This document shows, in pieces, positions 1 through 6,743 of a stretch of 6,814 bases of DNA (positions are counted from its first letter, which is position 1; each line of letters begins with the position of its first letter). The position numbers were made by a program, and so were the translations under genes. The stretch is from Lysobacterales bacterium. Its GTDB lineage: Bacteria > Pseudomonadota > Gammaproteobacteria > Xanthomonadales > Marinicellaceae. Where the stretch lies: the NCBI GenBank assembly GCA_015494035.1, contig WGBZ01000299.1, positions 1 through 6,814 of the forward strand, written 5' to 3'. The notes beneath the pieces are model-generated. The model saw nothing but the letters and a program-made list of their open reading frames with translations, searched no databases and was not told the origin of the DNA.

Positions 1-972
1 ACCTGGTATCGACCCGGACAGTTTCTGCCACCACACAAACGCCGGGTGGGCTACGTGTTTCAGGACGCACGGCTGTTCCCACACCTGAACGTCAACGATA
101 ACCTCTTGTTTGGCCTGCGTCAGCGGCAGTTGCCATTCAACCACGAGGACTGGCAAAAAATACTGCAGGTACTGGGGCTGCGGCCACTATTGACACGCTT
201 TCCCCATCAATTATCCGGCGGCCAGCAACAACGCGTGGCCATTGGCCGGGCATTGATGAGTCAACCGCAATGGCTGCTGCTGGACGAACCACTGAGCGGA
301 CTGGATCAAGCCAGCAAAATGGAGATTCTGCCCTATCTGGAGCGCATTCACCGATTGAACCGCACTGTCACCTTGTACGTGAGCCATGACTGGCACGAAA
401 TGGCCCGCCTGGCCGATGATCTGATCGTACTCAGCCATGGCCATGTACACCATGAAGGCCCGTTGCAGGACGTGGCCCAGCAACTGGCACTGGCGCCGGA
501 CAACTTACCGGAACATGCGCCGGTCAACGTGTTCGACACACGCATCGAAAGCTGCGATCCCCACCGCCAGCTGCTTGAAGTCTCCTTCGGCCAAACCCGG
601 CTGTGGCTGCCAGCAGACTGCAAGACTGCGCGCACGGGCGATATGGTGCGCGTGATGCTTTCGGCAGCTGACATCGCCATTGCCCGCGAACAGCCCGCTG
701 ACAGCAGTTTCCTGAATACCCTGGATTGTGTCATTGACGCCATTCATCCACCCCGCCATGGCAATCACCTGGTGGCCCTGAAGCGACCCGGCCTGCCCTT
801 GCTGGCCAGTGTTTCGGTGGCTTCGGTGCGCAAGCTGGAGCTGGCCGTGGGGCAACCGGTCAAGGCGCTGATCAAGGGTTCTCGCGTCATGGCATCACAG
901 GCGGCAGCGGCTTCAATCGACGCGCCGATTGGTTTACAATCCGGGCATGGACAACGACACTCAAGTGGGTGA
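1..972 (+). CDS. modC: Molybdate ABC transporter ATP-binding protein ModC (5'-truncated by window edge)
   Basis: ATPase subunit that powers molybdate import through the ModB permease at the inner membrane. The reading frame is open from base 1, so the GTG at 46 is an internal valine, not the start. By comparison with E. coli ModC about 60 N-terminal residues, including Walker A, lie upstream of the window. Visible, numbered from base 1: Q-loop GYVFQDARLFPH (Q21), signature LSGGQQQR (71-78), Walker B LLLDEP (92-97), H-loop histidine H129. From about residue 175 there is a C-terminal oxyanion-binding (TOBE/Mop-like) domain, which separates ModC from ABC ATPases that lack it. The GYVFQDARLFPH stretch is very close to E. 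coli ModC. The last ~30 residues look like a poorly conserved tail, and the DNA encoding them also holds the amgK promoter-like sequence. modA and modB are presumably upstream. A tungstate or sulfate-type ATPase is a less likely alternative. Confidence 0.93.
   Translation, partial: TWYRPGQFLPPHKRRVGYVFQDARLFPHLNVNDNLLFGLRQRQLPFNHEDWQKILQVLGLRPLLTRFPHQLSGGQQQRVAIGRALMSQPQWLLLDEPLSGLDQASKMEILPYLERIHRLNRTVTLYVSHDWHEMARLADDLIVLSHGHVHHEGPLQDVAQQLALAPDNLPEHAPVNVFDTRIESCDPHRQLLEVSFGQTRLWLPADCKTARTGDMVRVMLSAADIAIAREQPADSSFLNTLDCVIDAIHPPRHGNHLVALKRPGLPLLASVSVASVRKLELAVGQPVKALIKGSRVMASQAAAASIDAPIGLQSGHGQRHSSG
912..940 (+). promoter_or_regulatory. Putative sigma-70 promoter for amgK-murU, inside the modC 3' end
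   Basis: A TACAAT hexamer at 935-940 matches the -10 consensus at 5 of 6 positions. A weak -35, TTCAAT at 912-917 (3 of 6), lies exactly 17 bases upstream. The expected transcription start, about 7 bases after the -10, falls on or next to the amgK ATG at 947. That would give a leaderless or nearly leaderless mRNA, in keeping with the absence of any Shine-Dalgarno before this ATG. Seen directly: the hexamers and the spacing. Inferred: promoter activity. Confidence 0.5.
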
Positions 973-2044
973 CTCACCCGTTTCCGACCGTTCCGCCGCG
1001 CATTCCACCCGTTCTTTCGACCGCCTTGAGCTGGCCAGTCACTGGCTGGCGGAAACCCTGGGCGACTCAGACTTCACCCTGCAAACGGCCTCGGCCGATG
1101 CCAGTTTCCGCCATTACTGGCGCATTTATCATCAGGGTAAGTCGTTTATCCTCATGGACGCGCCGCCGGAACATGAAGACTGCCGCCCATTCCTGCAGGT
1201 GGCTGAAAAACTGCACGCTGCCGGTGTACATGTGCCAAGAATTTTTGCCCAGCGGCTGGATCAGGGCTTTTTGCTGCTGGAAGATTTCGGCAATCGCGAT
1301 TACCTTAAAGCCCTGAAAGAAAGTGAAGCGGCCCATCCACACATCACGCACGAAGCACCACCTGAAGCCCAGGCGCTGTATGCCGATGCGCTGACGGCCC
1401 TGCTGAAAATCCAGACTGCCACAGACAAACAGGGTATTCCGATCTACAGCCGCGAGAAACTGCTGGAAGAAATGGCGCTGTTTCGGGACTGGTTCCTGCT
1501 TCGTCACCTGGGCGCCAGCCTTGACCCGGAGCAGGAGCGGGTTCTGCAGATCACGTTCGAGTGGCTGGCGGAGGTGGCCGGCCAACAGCCTCGGGTTTTT
1601 GTTCACCGCGATTACCACAGCCGCAATTTGATGCAGGTGCGGCGCAACAACCCCGGGGTGCTGGATTTTCAGGATGCCGTCACAGGCCCGGTCACCTACG
1701 ACCTGGTCTCCCTGCTGCGCGACTGCTACATCAAATGGCCCACCGAACAGGTTCAACGCTGGAGCCAGGACTACCGCCAGCGCTGGCAGGACGCCACTGG
1801 CGAAAGCGTCGATGCCGCCCAGTGGCAACGCTGGTTTGACCTCATGGGCGCGCAACGTCATCTGAAAGCCACGGGTATTTTCTGCCGGCTCAATTACCGC
1901 GATGGCAAACCGGGCTACCTGCGGGATATTCCGCGTACCCTGTCCTACCTGCATGAGCTGAGACCGGCCTACCCCGAGCTGCACGACCTGCTTGATCTGA
2001 TTAATGATTTCAGCCCCCGCGTGACCAGACAATGCGGGCATTGA
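947..2044 (+). CDS. amgK: N-acetylmuramate/N-acetylglucosamine kinase AmgK (APH-fold phosphotransferase)
   Basis: Cytoplasmic sugar kinase that uses ATP to phosphorylate MurNAc (and GlcNAc) at C1, the step before MurU in the recycling route that bypasses de novo UDP-MurNAc synthesis. The 365-residue product has an aminoglycoside-phosphotransferase fold. The N-lobe carries the SADASFRHYWR stretch (49-59) characteristic of this family. The catalytic loop is HRDYHSRN (220-227, catalytic Asp D222, metal-binding N227), followed by the DFQDA metal motif (D240). The C-terminal part (WFDLMGAQRHLKATGIF) also fits AmgK. ATG 947 is preferred over the in-frame TTG at 929. Neither has a Shine-Dalgarno, but 947 sits directly behind a promoter-like -10. 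The first ~22 residues are hydrophilic and precede the conserved core. It overlaps modC by 26 bases and murU by 13. Without the murU neighbour it might be labelled a generic aminoglycoside phosphotransferase; drug resistance is unlikely to be its role. Confidence 0.92.
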   Translation: MDNDTQVGDSPVSDRSAAHSTRSFDRLELASHWLAETLGDSDFTLQTASADASFRHYWRIYHQGKSFILMDAPPEHEDCRPFLQVAEKLHAAGVHVPRIFAQRLDQGFLLLEDFGNRDYLKALKESEAAHPHITHEAPPEAQALYADALTALLKIQTATDKQGIPIYSREKLLEEMALFRDWFLLRHLGASLDPEQERVLQITFEWLAEVAGQQPRVFVHRDYHSRNLMQVRRNNPGVLDFQDAVTGPVTYDLVSLLRDCYIKWPTEQVQRWSQDYRQRWQDATGESVDAAQWQRWFDLMGAQRHLKATGIFCRLNYRDGKPGYLRDIPRTLSYLHELRPAYPELHDLLDLINDFSPRVTRQCGH

Positions 2045-2712
2045 TACTGGCCGCCGGCAAGGGCGAGCGCATGCGGCCATTGACCCTGTTCACGCCCAAA
2101 CCATTGCTGGAAGTTGGCAATCAGCCCCTGATTGAACGCCACATTGAACGCCTCAAGCAGGCGGGCATCGACGACATCGTCATCAATACGTCCTGGCTGG
2201 CTCAGCAAATCTTTGATCGCCTGGGCAATGGCGAACACTTTGGTGTCCGCCTGCGCTATTCGCATGAAGGCGACGAACCGCTGGAAACCGGCGGCGGCAT
2301 CTATAACGCCCTGCCCCTGCTGGGCGATGAGCCCTTTCTGGTGGTCAATGGCGACACCTGGCACGACATCGATTTCAGCACACTGTCCCTGTCGGAAAAT
2401 GATCTGATTAACCTGGTGCTGGTCAACAACCCGCCACACAACCCGGCAGGGGATTTCTGCCTGACCAAAGGCCGGCTGCGCGAATGCGAAGCGGGAAAAA
2501 ACGCCCTCACCTACAGCGGCGTGGGCGTGTTCCACCCGCAGCTGTTCAAGGACAGCCAGCCCGGACACTGGCCGGTAGTTCCCCTGATTCGCCAGGCCAT
2601 CGCCCAGGACCGGGCCGCCGGCATTCACCACCATGGCCAATGGAGTGATATTGGCACCATAGAGCGCCTGTTGCAGGCCAACAAGAACCTCGAAAGGGAG
2701 CACCCCGCATGA
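2032..2712 (+). CDS. murU: N-acetylmuramate alpha-1-phosphate uridylyltransferase MurU
   Basis: Transfers UMP from UTP to MurNAc-alpha-1-phosphate, giving UDP-MurNAc and pyrophosphate. This returns recycled muramic acid to peptidoglycan precursors without MurA/MurB, and in pseudomonads the route lowers fosfomycin sensitivity. The 226-residue length is normal for the family. N-terminal nucleotide-binding motif: LILAAGKGERMRPLT (4-18) followed by PKP (22-24). LETGGGI (84-90) is the base/sugar-binding loop. The VNGD motif gives the first metal-binding aspartate (D108), and SDIGT near the C-terminus gives the second (D206). The start fits the family N-terminus exactly, with the AAGKGERM loop beginning at residue 7. 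No clear Shine-Dalgarno precedes it, and the 13-base overlap with amgK suggests translational coupling. A generic glucose-1-phosphate thymidylyltransferase-like enzyme is the alternative, made unlikely by the short length and by amgK upstream. Confidence 0.93.
   Translation: MRALILAAGKGERMRPLTLFTPKPLLEVGNQPLIERHIERLKQAGIDDIVINTSWLAQQIFDRLGNGEHFGVRLRYSHEGDEPLETGGGIYNALPLLGDEPFLVVNGDTWHDIDFSTLSLSENDLINLVLVNNPPHNPAGDFCLTKGRLRECEAGKNALTYSGVGVFHPQLFKDSQPGHWPVVPLIRQAIAQDRAAGIHHHGQWSDIGTIERLLQANKNLEREHPA
2695..2700 (+). promoter_or_regulatory. Shine-Dalgarno of the NhaC-family gene, inside the murU 3' end
   Basis: AGGGAG lies 8 bases before the ATG at 2709 and is the best ribosome-binding site in the window. 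It supports that start over any later one, and with it the ATGA overlap with the murU stop. Confidence 0.75.
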
Positions 2713-4406
2713 AGCAACCCACCCGCCTGTTCGCCCTGTGGCCATTTGCCACCCTGTTTCTGCTGGCGGTCTCATGGCCGGCACTGGCCGAAGAAACCGC
2801 CACTTCGCCATGGCAGGGCACCTGGGTTTCGGTACTGCCACCTTTGCTGGCCATTGCCATTGCACTGCTTTTTCGCAATGTTATTCCAGCGCTGTTTATT
2901 GGCCTGATTGCCGGTATCTGGATACTCAATGGCTTGACCCTGCCGGGGCTGGGCTGGTCAATCCTGGAAAGTTTTCAAAAATACACCGTGGATGCGCTGG
3001 CCGACCGCGATCACGCCACCGTCATTTTGTTTTCCCTTATGATCGGCGGCATGGTGGGCATCACTGCCCGCAATGGCGGCATGGTGGGCATTGTCAATCA
3101 CATCGTCAAATGGGCCAATACAGTACGCCGGGCGTCCCTGGCCACCGTCGGCATGGGGCTGGCGATTTTTTTTGACGACTACGCCAACACACTGGTGGTG
3201 GGCAACACCATGCGCCCGGTGACGGACAAGCTGCACATCTCGCGGGAAAAACTGGCCTATTTTGTGGATTCCACCGCCGCACCCATCGCCGCCATCGCCC
3301 TGATCACCACCTGGGTGGGATTTGAAGCCGGCCTGATTGGCGATGCCATTTCACCGTTAAAAGACTTTCCGGCCCAGTCCGGTTATGCCGTGTTCCTGAA
3401 AACCATTGCCTACAGTTTCTACCCCATTCTGGCTTTGCTGTTGACCGTGCTGATAGCTGCCAGCGGGCGGGACTTTGGCCCCATGTACCACGTGGAAGTG
3501 CTGGCCCGGCAGGGCAAGGAACAGTACGCCAGGGCCGTCAAACATCCGGAAGAGGAAATTCAGCCCAAGCCTGGCAAACCTACCCGCGCCATCAACGCCC
3601 TGCTGCCCATCGCGGCGCTGATTGTCACCGTTATGCTGGGCCTGTATCACACCGGCTACGGCCCGGAGAAAACCCTGCAACAGATTATCGGCGATGCCGA
3701 TGCCTACAAGGCCCTGCTATGGGGTTCGCTGGTGGGCATGTTGACGGCGGCCTTCCTGAGCCTCATCCAGGGTATTCTGAGCCTGGAAGAAACCGTGGAC
3801 GCCTGGTACCGGGGCATGAAATCCATGCTCATCGCCATGGTCATTCTGATTCTGGCCTGGTCACTGGCGGAAGTCACCGACGGTCTGCATACCAAAGACT
3901 TTCTGGCCGGTCTGGTCAGTGGCCGGGTGTCTGCCGAATGGATCCCGGCGCTGATTTTCCTGCTGGCGGCGGCCACGGCCTTTGCCACCGGCTCCAGCTG
4001 GGGCGCCATGGGCATCCTGATTCCGCTGCTGATCCCGCTCATGTGGACCGTGATGCAGGCTCAGGGACTGGCAGACTCAAACCACCTGTACCTGATGTAC
4101 GTGGCCATTGCCAGCATTCTGGCCGGTGCTGTTTGGGGCGACCACTGTTCGCCCATCTCCGACACCACCATCCTCTCGTCCATGGCCTCAGGTTGTGACC
4201 ACATTCAACACGTCCGCACGCAAATTCCCTACGCGCTCTATGCCGGAGCCGTGGCCGTGCTGCTGGGCATCATCCCGGCCAGTTTCGGCTGGCCAGTGGG
4301 GCTGGTGCTGCTGTTGTCTGCGGCGGTGCTGGCCGCCGGACTGTGGCTGTTTGGCAAAAAGGTGCCTGAACCGGCACTGGAAACGAAGCTCAGTGGAAAG
4401 AATTAG
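2709..4406 (+). CDS. Na+/H+ antiporter NhaC-family membrane protein
   Basis: Polytopic inner-membrane protein of the NhaC/Na_H_antiporter family, expected to exchange Na+ (or an organic substrate) for H+. The 565-residue product has many hydrophobic segments, including about 47-75, 101-122, 146-165, 190-205, 234-252, 294-312, 335-355, 370-390, 415-450, 460-477 and 505-550. Family motifs are intact: FFDDYANTLVVGNTMRP with D156/D157, VDSTAAPIAA (D187), GSSWGAMG (428-435) and WGDHCSPISDTT (476-487). The acidic residues within membrane stretches are the likely ion-binding sites. The N-terminus (1-27, ending PALA before EE) resembles a cleavable signal peptide. ATG 2709 overlaps the murU stop by 4 bases and has a strong Shine-Dalgarno, so it is probably co-transcribed with amgK-murU. 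The family also includes malate/lactate and amino-acid exchangers, so the substrate is open and I give no gene symbol. Confidence 0.88.
   Translation: MKQPTRLFALWPFATLFLLAVSWPALAEETATSPWQGTWVSVLPPLLAIAIALLFRNVIPALFIGLIAGIWILNGLTLPGLGWSILESFQKYTVDALADRDHATVILFSLMIGGMVGITARNGGMVGIVNHIVKWANTVRRASLATVGMGLAIFFDDYANTLVVGNTMRPVTDKLHISREKLAYFVDSTAAPIAAIALITTWVGFEAGLIGDAISPLKDFPAQSGYAVFLKTIAYSFYPILALLLTVLIAASGRDFGPMYHVEVLARQGKEQYARAVKHPEEEIQPKPGKPTRAINALLPIAALIVTVMLGLYHTGYGPEKTLQQIIGDADAYKALLWGSLVGMLTAAFLSLIQGILSLEETVDAWYRGMKSMLIAMVILILAWSLAEVTDGLHTKDFLAGLVSGRVSAEWIPALIFLLAAATAFATGSSWGAMGILIPLLIPLMWTVMQAQGLADSNHLYLMYVAIASILAGAVWGDHCSPISDTTILSSMASGCDHIQHVRTQIPYALYAGAVAVLLGIIPASFGWPVGLVLLLSAAVLAAGLWLFGKKVPEPALETKLSGKN
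3045..3091 (+). repeat. Short direct repeat inside the antiporter gene
   Basis: The 17-base sequence GGCGGCATGGTGGGCAT occurs exactly at 3045-3061 and again at 3075-3091, 30 bases apart start to start and in the same codon phase. Both copies encode GGMVGI. The protein therefore reads GGMVGI-TARN-GGMVGI, a glycine-rich membrane segment. Glycine pairs in this region are usual for the family; the exact DNA identity is what stands out. Confidence 0.8.
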
Positions 4407-4413
4407 CATCGGT

Positions 4414-4419
4414 TATAAT
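4414..4419 (+). promoter_or_regulatory. Putative promoter -10 element of the nudJ-mnmA-hflD operon
   Basis: A perfect TATAAT lies in the only real gap between genes (4407-4448), just after the antiporter stop. No good -35 lies 16-18 bases upstream (CAGTGG at the 17-base spacing), and the extended -10 TG is missing, so activity may need an activator or another context. The predicted start near 4426 would give a leader of about 23 bases with a weak GAG (4439-4441) before the ATG at 4449. No hairpin with a T-run is seen in this gap, so read-through from the antiporter gene is also possible. Confidence 0.5.
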
Positions 4420-4448
4420 GCCCGGTTCGACAAATAACGAGACCTTGC

Positions 4449-4922
4449 ATGAATCACGCCAAGCCGGCCACCGGCCTGTGGCTGCCACACGTGACGGTAG
4501 CCACCATCGTTGAGAAAGACGGCAAATTCCTGATGGTGGAGGAAGACATTCACGGAGAGAAAATCCTCAACCAGCCCGCCGGGCACCTGAACGCCGGGGA
4601 AACCCTGGTGCAGGCTGCGGTGCGGGAAACCCGGGAAGAAACCGGCTGGCAGGTCACTATCGAACATGTCGTGGAGGTGTCCCAGTGGACCAGCCCCAAC
4701 AGCGGCACCCATTTTGTGCGCGCCTGTTTTGCTGGTACACCGGTGCAGCATTTTCCCGAACAGCCGCTGGATGACGGCATCCTGCGCGCGCTGTGGCTGA
4801 GTCGCGATGAAGTGGCCGCCAATAGCCACCGCTTGCGCTCGCCCCTTGTTTTGCACCACATTGACCACCATATCAAAGGCAAGCAATTCCCCCTGGAGCT
4901 ATTCAGCTATTACGATGACTAA
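4449..4922 (+). CDS. nudJ: NudJ-like Nudix hydrolase (nucleotide/thiamine pyrophosphate phosphatase)
   Basis: Cytoplasmic Nudix hydrolase. E. coli NudJ releases phosphate from nucleoside di- and triphosphates and from thiamine pyrophosphate and its hydroxymethylpyrimidine precursor. The 157-residue length matches the family. The Nudix box spans residues 45-67: G45, E51, R59, E60, E63, E64 and G66 are all present, so the metal-binding site looks intact. The variable hydrophobic position after RE is a threonine (T61). The [10 protein letters not shown] strand (13-22) before the box and the LNQPAGHL approach (40-47) are typical of NudJ. Position directly before mnmA and hflD reproduces the E. 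coli order and supports the assignment over other Nudix subfamilies. It overlaps mnmA by 8 bases. The exact substrate cannot be read from sequence. Confidence 0.88.
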   Translation: MNHAKPATGLWLPHVTVATIVEKDGKFLMVEEDIHGEKILNQPAGHLNAGETLVQAAVRETREETGWQVTIEHVVEVSQWTSPNSGTHFVRACFAGTPVQHFPEQPLDDGILRALWLSRDEVAANSHRLRSPLVLHHIDHHIKGKQFPLELFSYYDD

Positions 4923-6042
4923 AACCGCAGAAAAAATCCTGGTGGGCATGTCCGGTGGTGTCGATTCGTCGGTTTCCGCCGCCCTTCTAAAAGAACAGGG
5001 ACACGCGGTGGAAGGCCTGTTCATGAAAAACTGGGAAGAAGACGACACCAGCGCCGTGTGCAGTGCCGCTGAAGATGCCCAGGACGCGCAAAAAGTGGCC
5101 GAACGGTTGGGCATCGCCTTGCACAAACGCAATTTTTCGGCCGAATACTGGGATTTCGTCTTTGAAGACTTTCTGCGTGAATACCGCGCCGGCCGCACAC
5201 CCAACCCGGATATTCTTTGCAATCGGGAAATCAAGTTCAAGACCTTTCTGGAGCACGCCCAGGACCTGGGGGCAGACAAAATCGCCACCGGCCATTACGT
5301 GCGCAAGGACAGTGTCAATGGGCGCTATCGACTGCTTAAAGGCCGCGACGCCAACAAGGACCAGAGTTATTTCCTCTACACCATCGGCCAGGCACAACTG
5401 GCAGCAAGCGAATTTCCCGTGGGGGAACTGGAAAAGCCGGCCGTGCGCGAGAAAGCCCGCGCGCTGGGGCTGGCCGTGCACAACAAAAAAGATTCCACCG
5501 GCATCTGTTTCATTGGTGAAAAACGCTTTCAGGAATTCCTTGGCCGTTACCTGCAGCCCAACCCCGGCGAAATCGTCAGCGATGATGGCGAAGTCATCGG
5601 CCAGCATAACGGCCTGATGTACTACACCATCGGCCAGCGACACGGCTTGGGCGTGGGTGGTGTCAAAAACCGCCCCGATCAACCCTGGTTTGTGGCCGGA
5701 AAAGACCACGCCAATAACCGCCTGATTGCCGTTCAGGGCGACCATCCGTGGTTGTATGGCAGCCGTCTGTCAGCCACCCAGGCGAGTTGGGTTTCGGGTC
5801 AGGCCCCAGCGGTGCCATTTCGCTGCAGCGCCAAAACCCGTTACCGCCAGGCCGATCAGGCCTGCCTCATCACCGCCATTGATGGAGATCGCCTGGAAGT
5901 GGTCTTTGACCAGGCACAACGCGCCATGACGCCGGGTCAGTCAGTGGTTTTCTATGCCGGTGACGAATGCCTGGGTGGGGCCATCATTGAAGACACTGAC
6001 CGGCTTGACAGCCGCTGTGAACTGCGCGGTGAACTGCGATGA
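4915..6042 (+). CDS. mnmA: tRNA-specific 2-thiouridylase MnmA
   Basis: Adds sulfur to C2 of the wobble uridine (U34) of tRNA-Lys, -Glu and -Gln, using ATP to adenylate the base and a persulfide passed along a relay (IscS and, in gammaproteobacteria, the Tus proteins). Starting at ATG 4915 gives 375 residues, close to the 368 of E. coli. The frame stays open upstream to an ATG at 4807, but that would add 36 residues lying wholly inside nudJ and unlike the family. PP-loop GMSGGVDSS (11-19) binds [10 protein letters not shown] places D99 and C102, and DSTGICFIG places C198, the catalytic cysteine pair. GHYVR (126-130), KDQSYFLY (148-155) and [11 protein letters not shown] are conserved tRNA-binding and fold elements. 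The nudJ stop overlaps the start by 8 bases and hflD overlaps the stop by 4, so translation is probably coupled. No convincing Shine-Dalgarno sits at normal distance (GGAG at 4895-4898 is 16 bases away). Confidence 0.96.
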   Translation: MTKTAEKILVGMSGGVDSSVSAALLKEQGHAVEGLFMKNWEEDDTSAVCSAAEDAQDAQKVAERLGIALHKRNFSAEYWDFVFEDFLREYRAGRTPNPDILCNREIKFKTFLEHAQDLGADKIATGHYVRKDSVNGRYRLLKGRDANKDQSYFLYTIGQAQLAASEFPVGELEKPAVREKARALGLAVHNKKDSTGICFIGEKRFQEFLGRYLQPNPGEIVSDDGEVIGQHNGLMYYTIGQRHGLGVGGVKNRPDQPWFVAGKDHANNRLIAVQGDHPWLYGSRLSATQASWVSGQAPAVPFRCSAKTRYRQADQACLITAIDGDRLEVVFDQAQRAMTPGQSVVFYAGDECLGGAIIEDTDRLDSRCELRGELR

Positions 6043-6743
6043 GCGACAACAACAAAACCCATTACCCCGAAAACACCAGAAGCACCGGAGCAACAGACAG
6101 TCCGGACCGGCAGGGCACATCCGGTCACACACTGGAAGAACGGACGCTGGCGCTGGCCGGTGTTTGTCAGGCCGCCACCATGGCCGAACAGCTGGCCAAC
6201 AACGGAGCGGTGAGTGACTTCAGGGCCTTCGACACGAGCTTGCAAAGCCTGTATGAAATGAACCCGGACAACACGCTGGCGGTGTACGGCGGCGACACCA
6301 CTGGCCTGAAGCTGGGCCTGAAAACCTTGCAGGAGGCCTTTGGGCGTAACGAGGACTACCTCAATGTGCTGAAATACAGCCTGACCCTGCTGGCCCTGGA
6401 ACGGAAGCTGATGAAGCGACCGGATTACCTGCAAGGGATCCAAAAAGGCATTCTCGACTCGCAGGTGCTGCGCAGTGGCACCGAGGACTTTCCCGCGCCC
6501 GTGATTGCCAAACTGGCCAACACCTATACCCAAACCGTGAGCCTGCTGCAGCCACGCATCGTGGTGTCCGGTAAGCCGTTCTACCTCAAACAACCGGCCA
6601 TCACTGAAAAAATTCGTGCCATCCTGCTGGCTGGCATCCGTTCAGCGGTGCTGTGGGATCAGCTGGGCGGCAGTCAATGGCAACTGCTGTTCAAACGCAA
6701 GCCGTTGATTGAAACCGCCCGCCGCCTACAACAGCGTGCCTGA
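6039..6743 (+). CDS. hflD: High frequency lysogenization protein HflD
   Basis: In E. coli HflD is a membrane-associated protein that binds phage lambda CII and lowers lysogenization; its role for the host is not established. The protein (234 residues, DUF489 family) matches along its length: [11 protein letters not shown] (36-46), [45 protein letters not shown] and the strongly conserved [29 protein letters not shown] near the end (cited here as a region, about residues 190-220). It is about 20 residues longer than the E. coli protein because of a hydrophilic N-terminal stretch (1-34) rich in Asn, Thr and Ser. The start overlaps the mnmA stop (ATGA), with GGTGA at 6028-6032 as a fair Shine-Dalgarno 6 bases away, so the longer form looks real. 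In E. coli purB follows; it would begin beyond this window. Confidence 0.92.
   Translation: MSDNNKTHYPENTRSTGATDSPDRQGTSGHTLEERTLALAGVCQAATMAEQLANNGAVSDFRAFDTSLQSLYEMNPDNTLAVYGGDTTGLKLGLKTLQEAFGRNEDYLNVLKYSLTLLALERKLMKRPDYLQGIQKGILDSQVLRSGTEDFPAPVIAKLANTYTQTVSLLQPRIVVSGKPFYLKQPAITEKIRAILLAGIRSAVLWDQLGGSQWQLLFKRKPLIETARRLQQRA

Noticed and set aside
46..48. GTG at 46 as the modC start
   Set aside because: The frame is open back to base 1 and the upstream residues (LPPHKRR before VGYVFQ) match ModC, so the GTG is an internal valine.
929..946. TTG start for amgK giving six more residues
   Set aside because: No ribosome site precedes it and the extra residues are encoded by the promoter-like sequence itself; ATG 947 is simpler.
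947..2044. Aminoglycoside resistance gene
   Set aside because: The phosphotransferase fold is shared, but the neighbour murU and the family-specific N-lobe point to cell-wall sugar recycling.
1067..2080. Long minus-strand open frame (337 residues) opposite amgK
   Set aside because: It lies entirely opposite genes with clear family motifs, mostly amgK, and resembles no protein I recognise. High GC content makes long antisense open frames common. The same applies to 1969-2865 and 4987-5745 on the minus strand.
4807..4914. Upstream ATG that would extend MnmA by 36 residues
   Set aside because: The extension lies inside the nudJ coding sequence in another frame, has no family resemblance, and would make the protein longer than usual. 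ATG 4915 gives the expected length and places C102 at the E. coli position.
6039..6743. Phage or lysogeny-related island because of HflD
   Set aside because: HflD is a chromosomal core gene in gammaproteobacteria in its usual place after mnmA, and no phage genes or attachment sites are seen.
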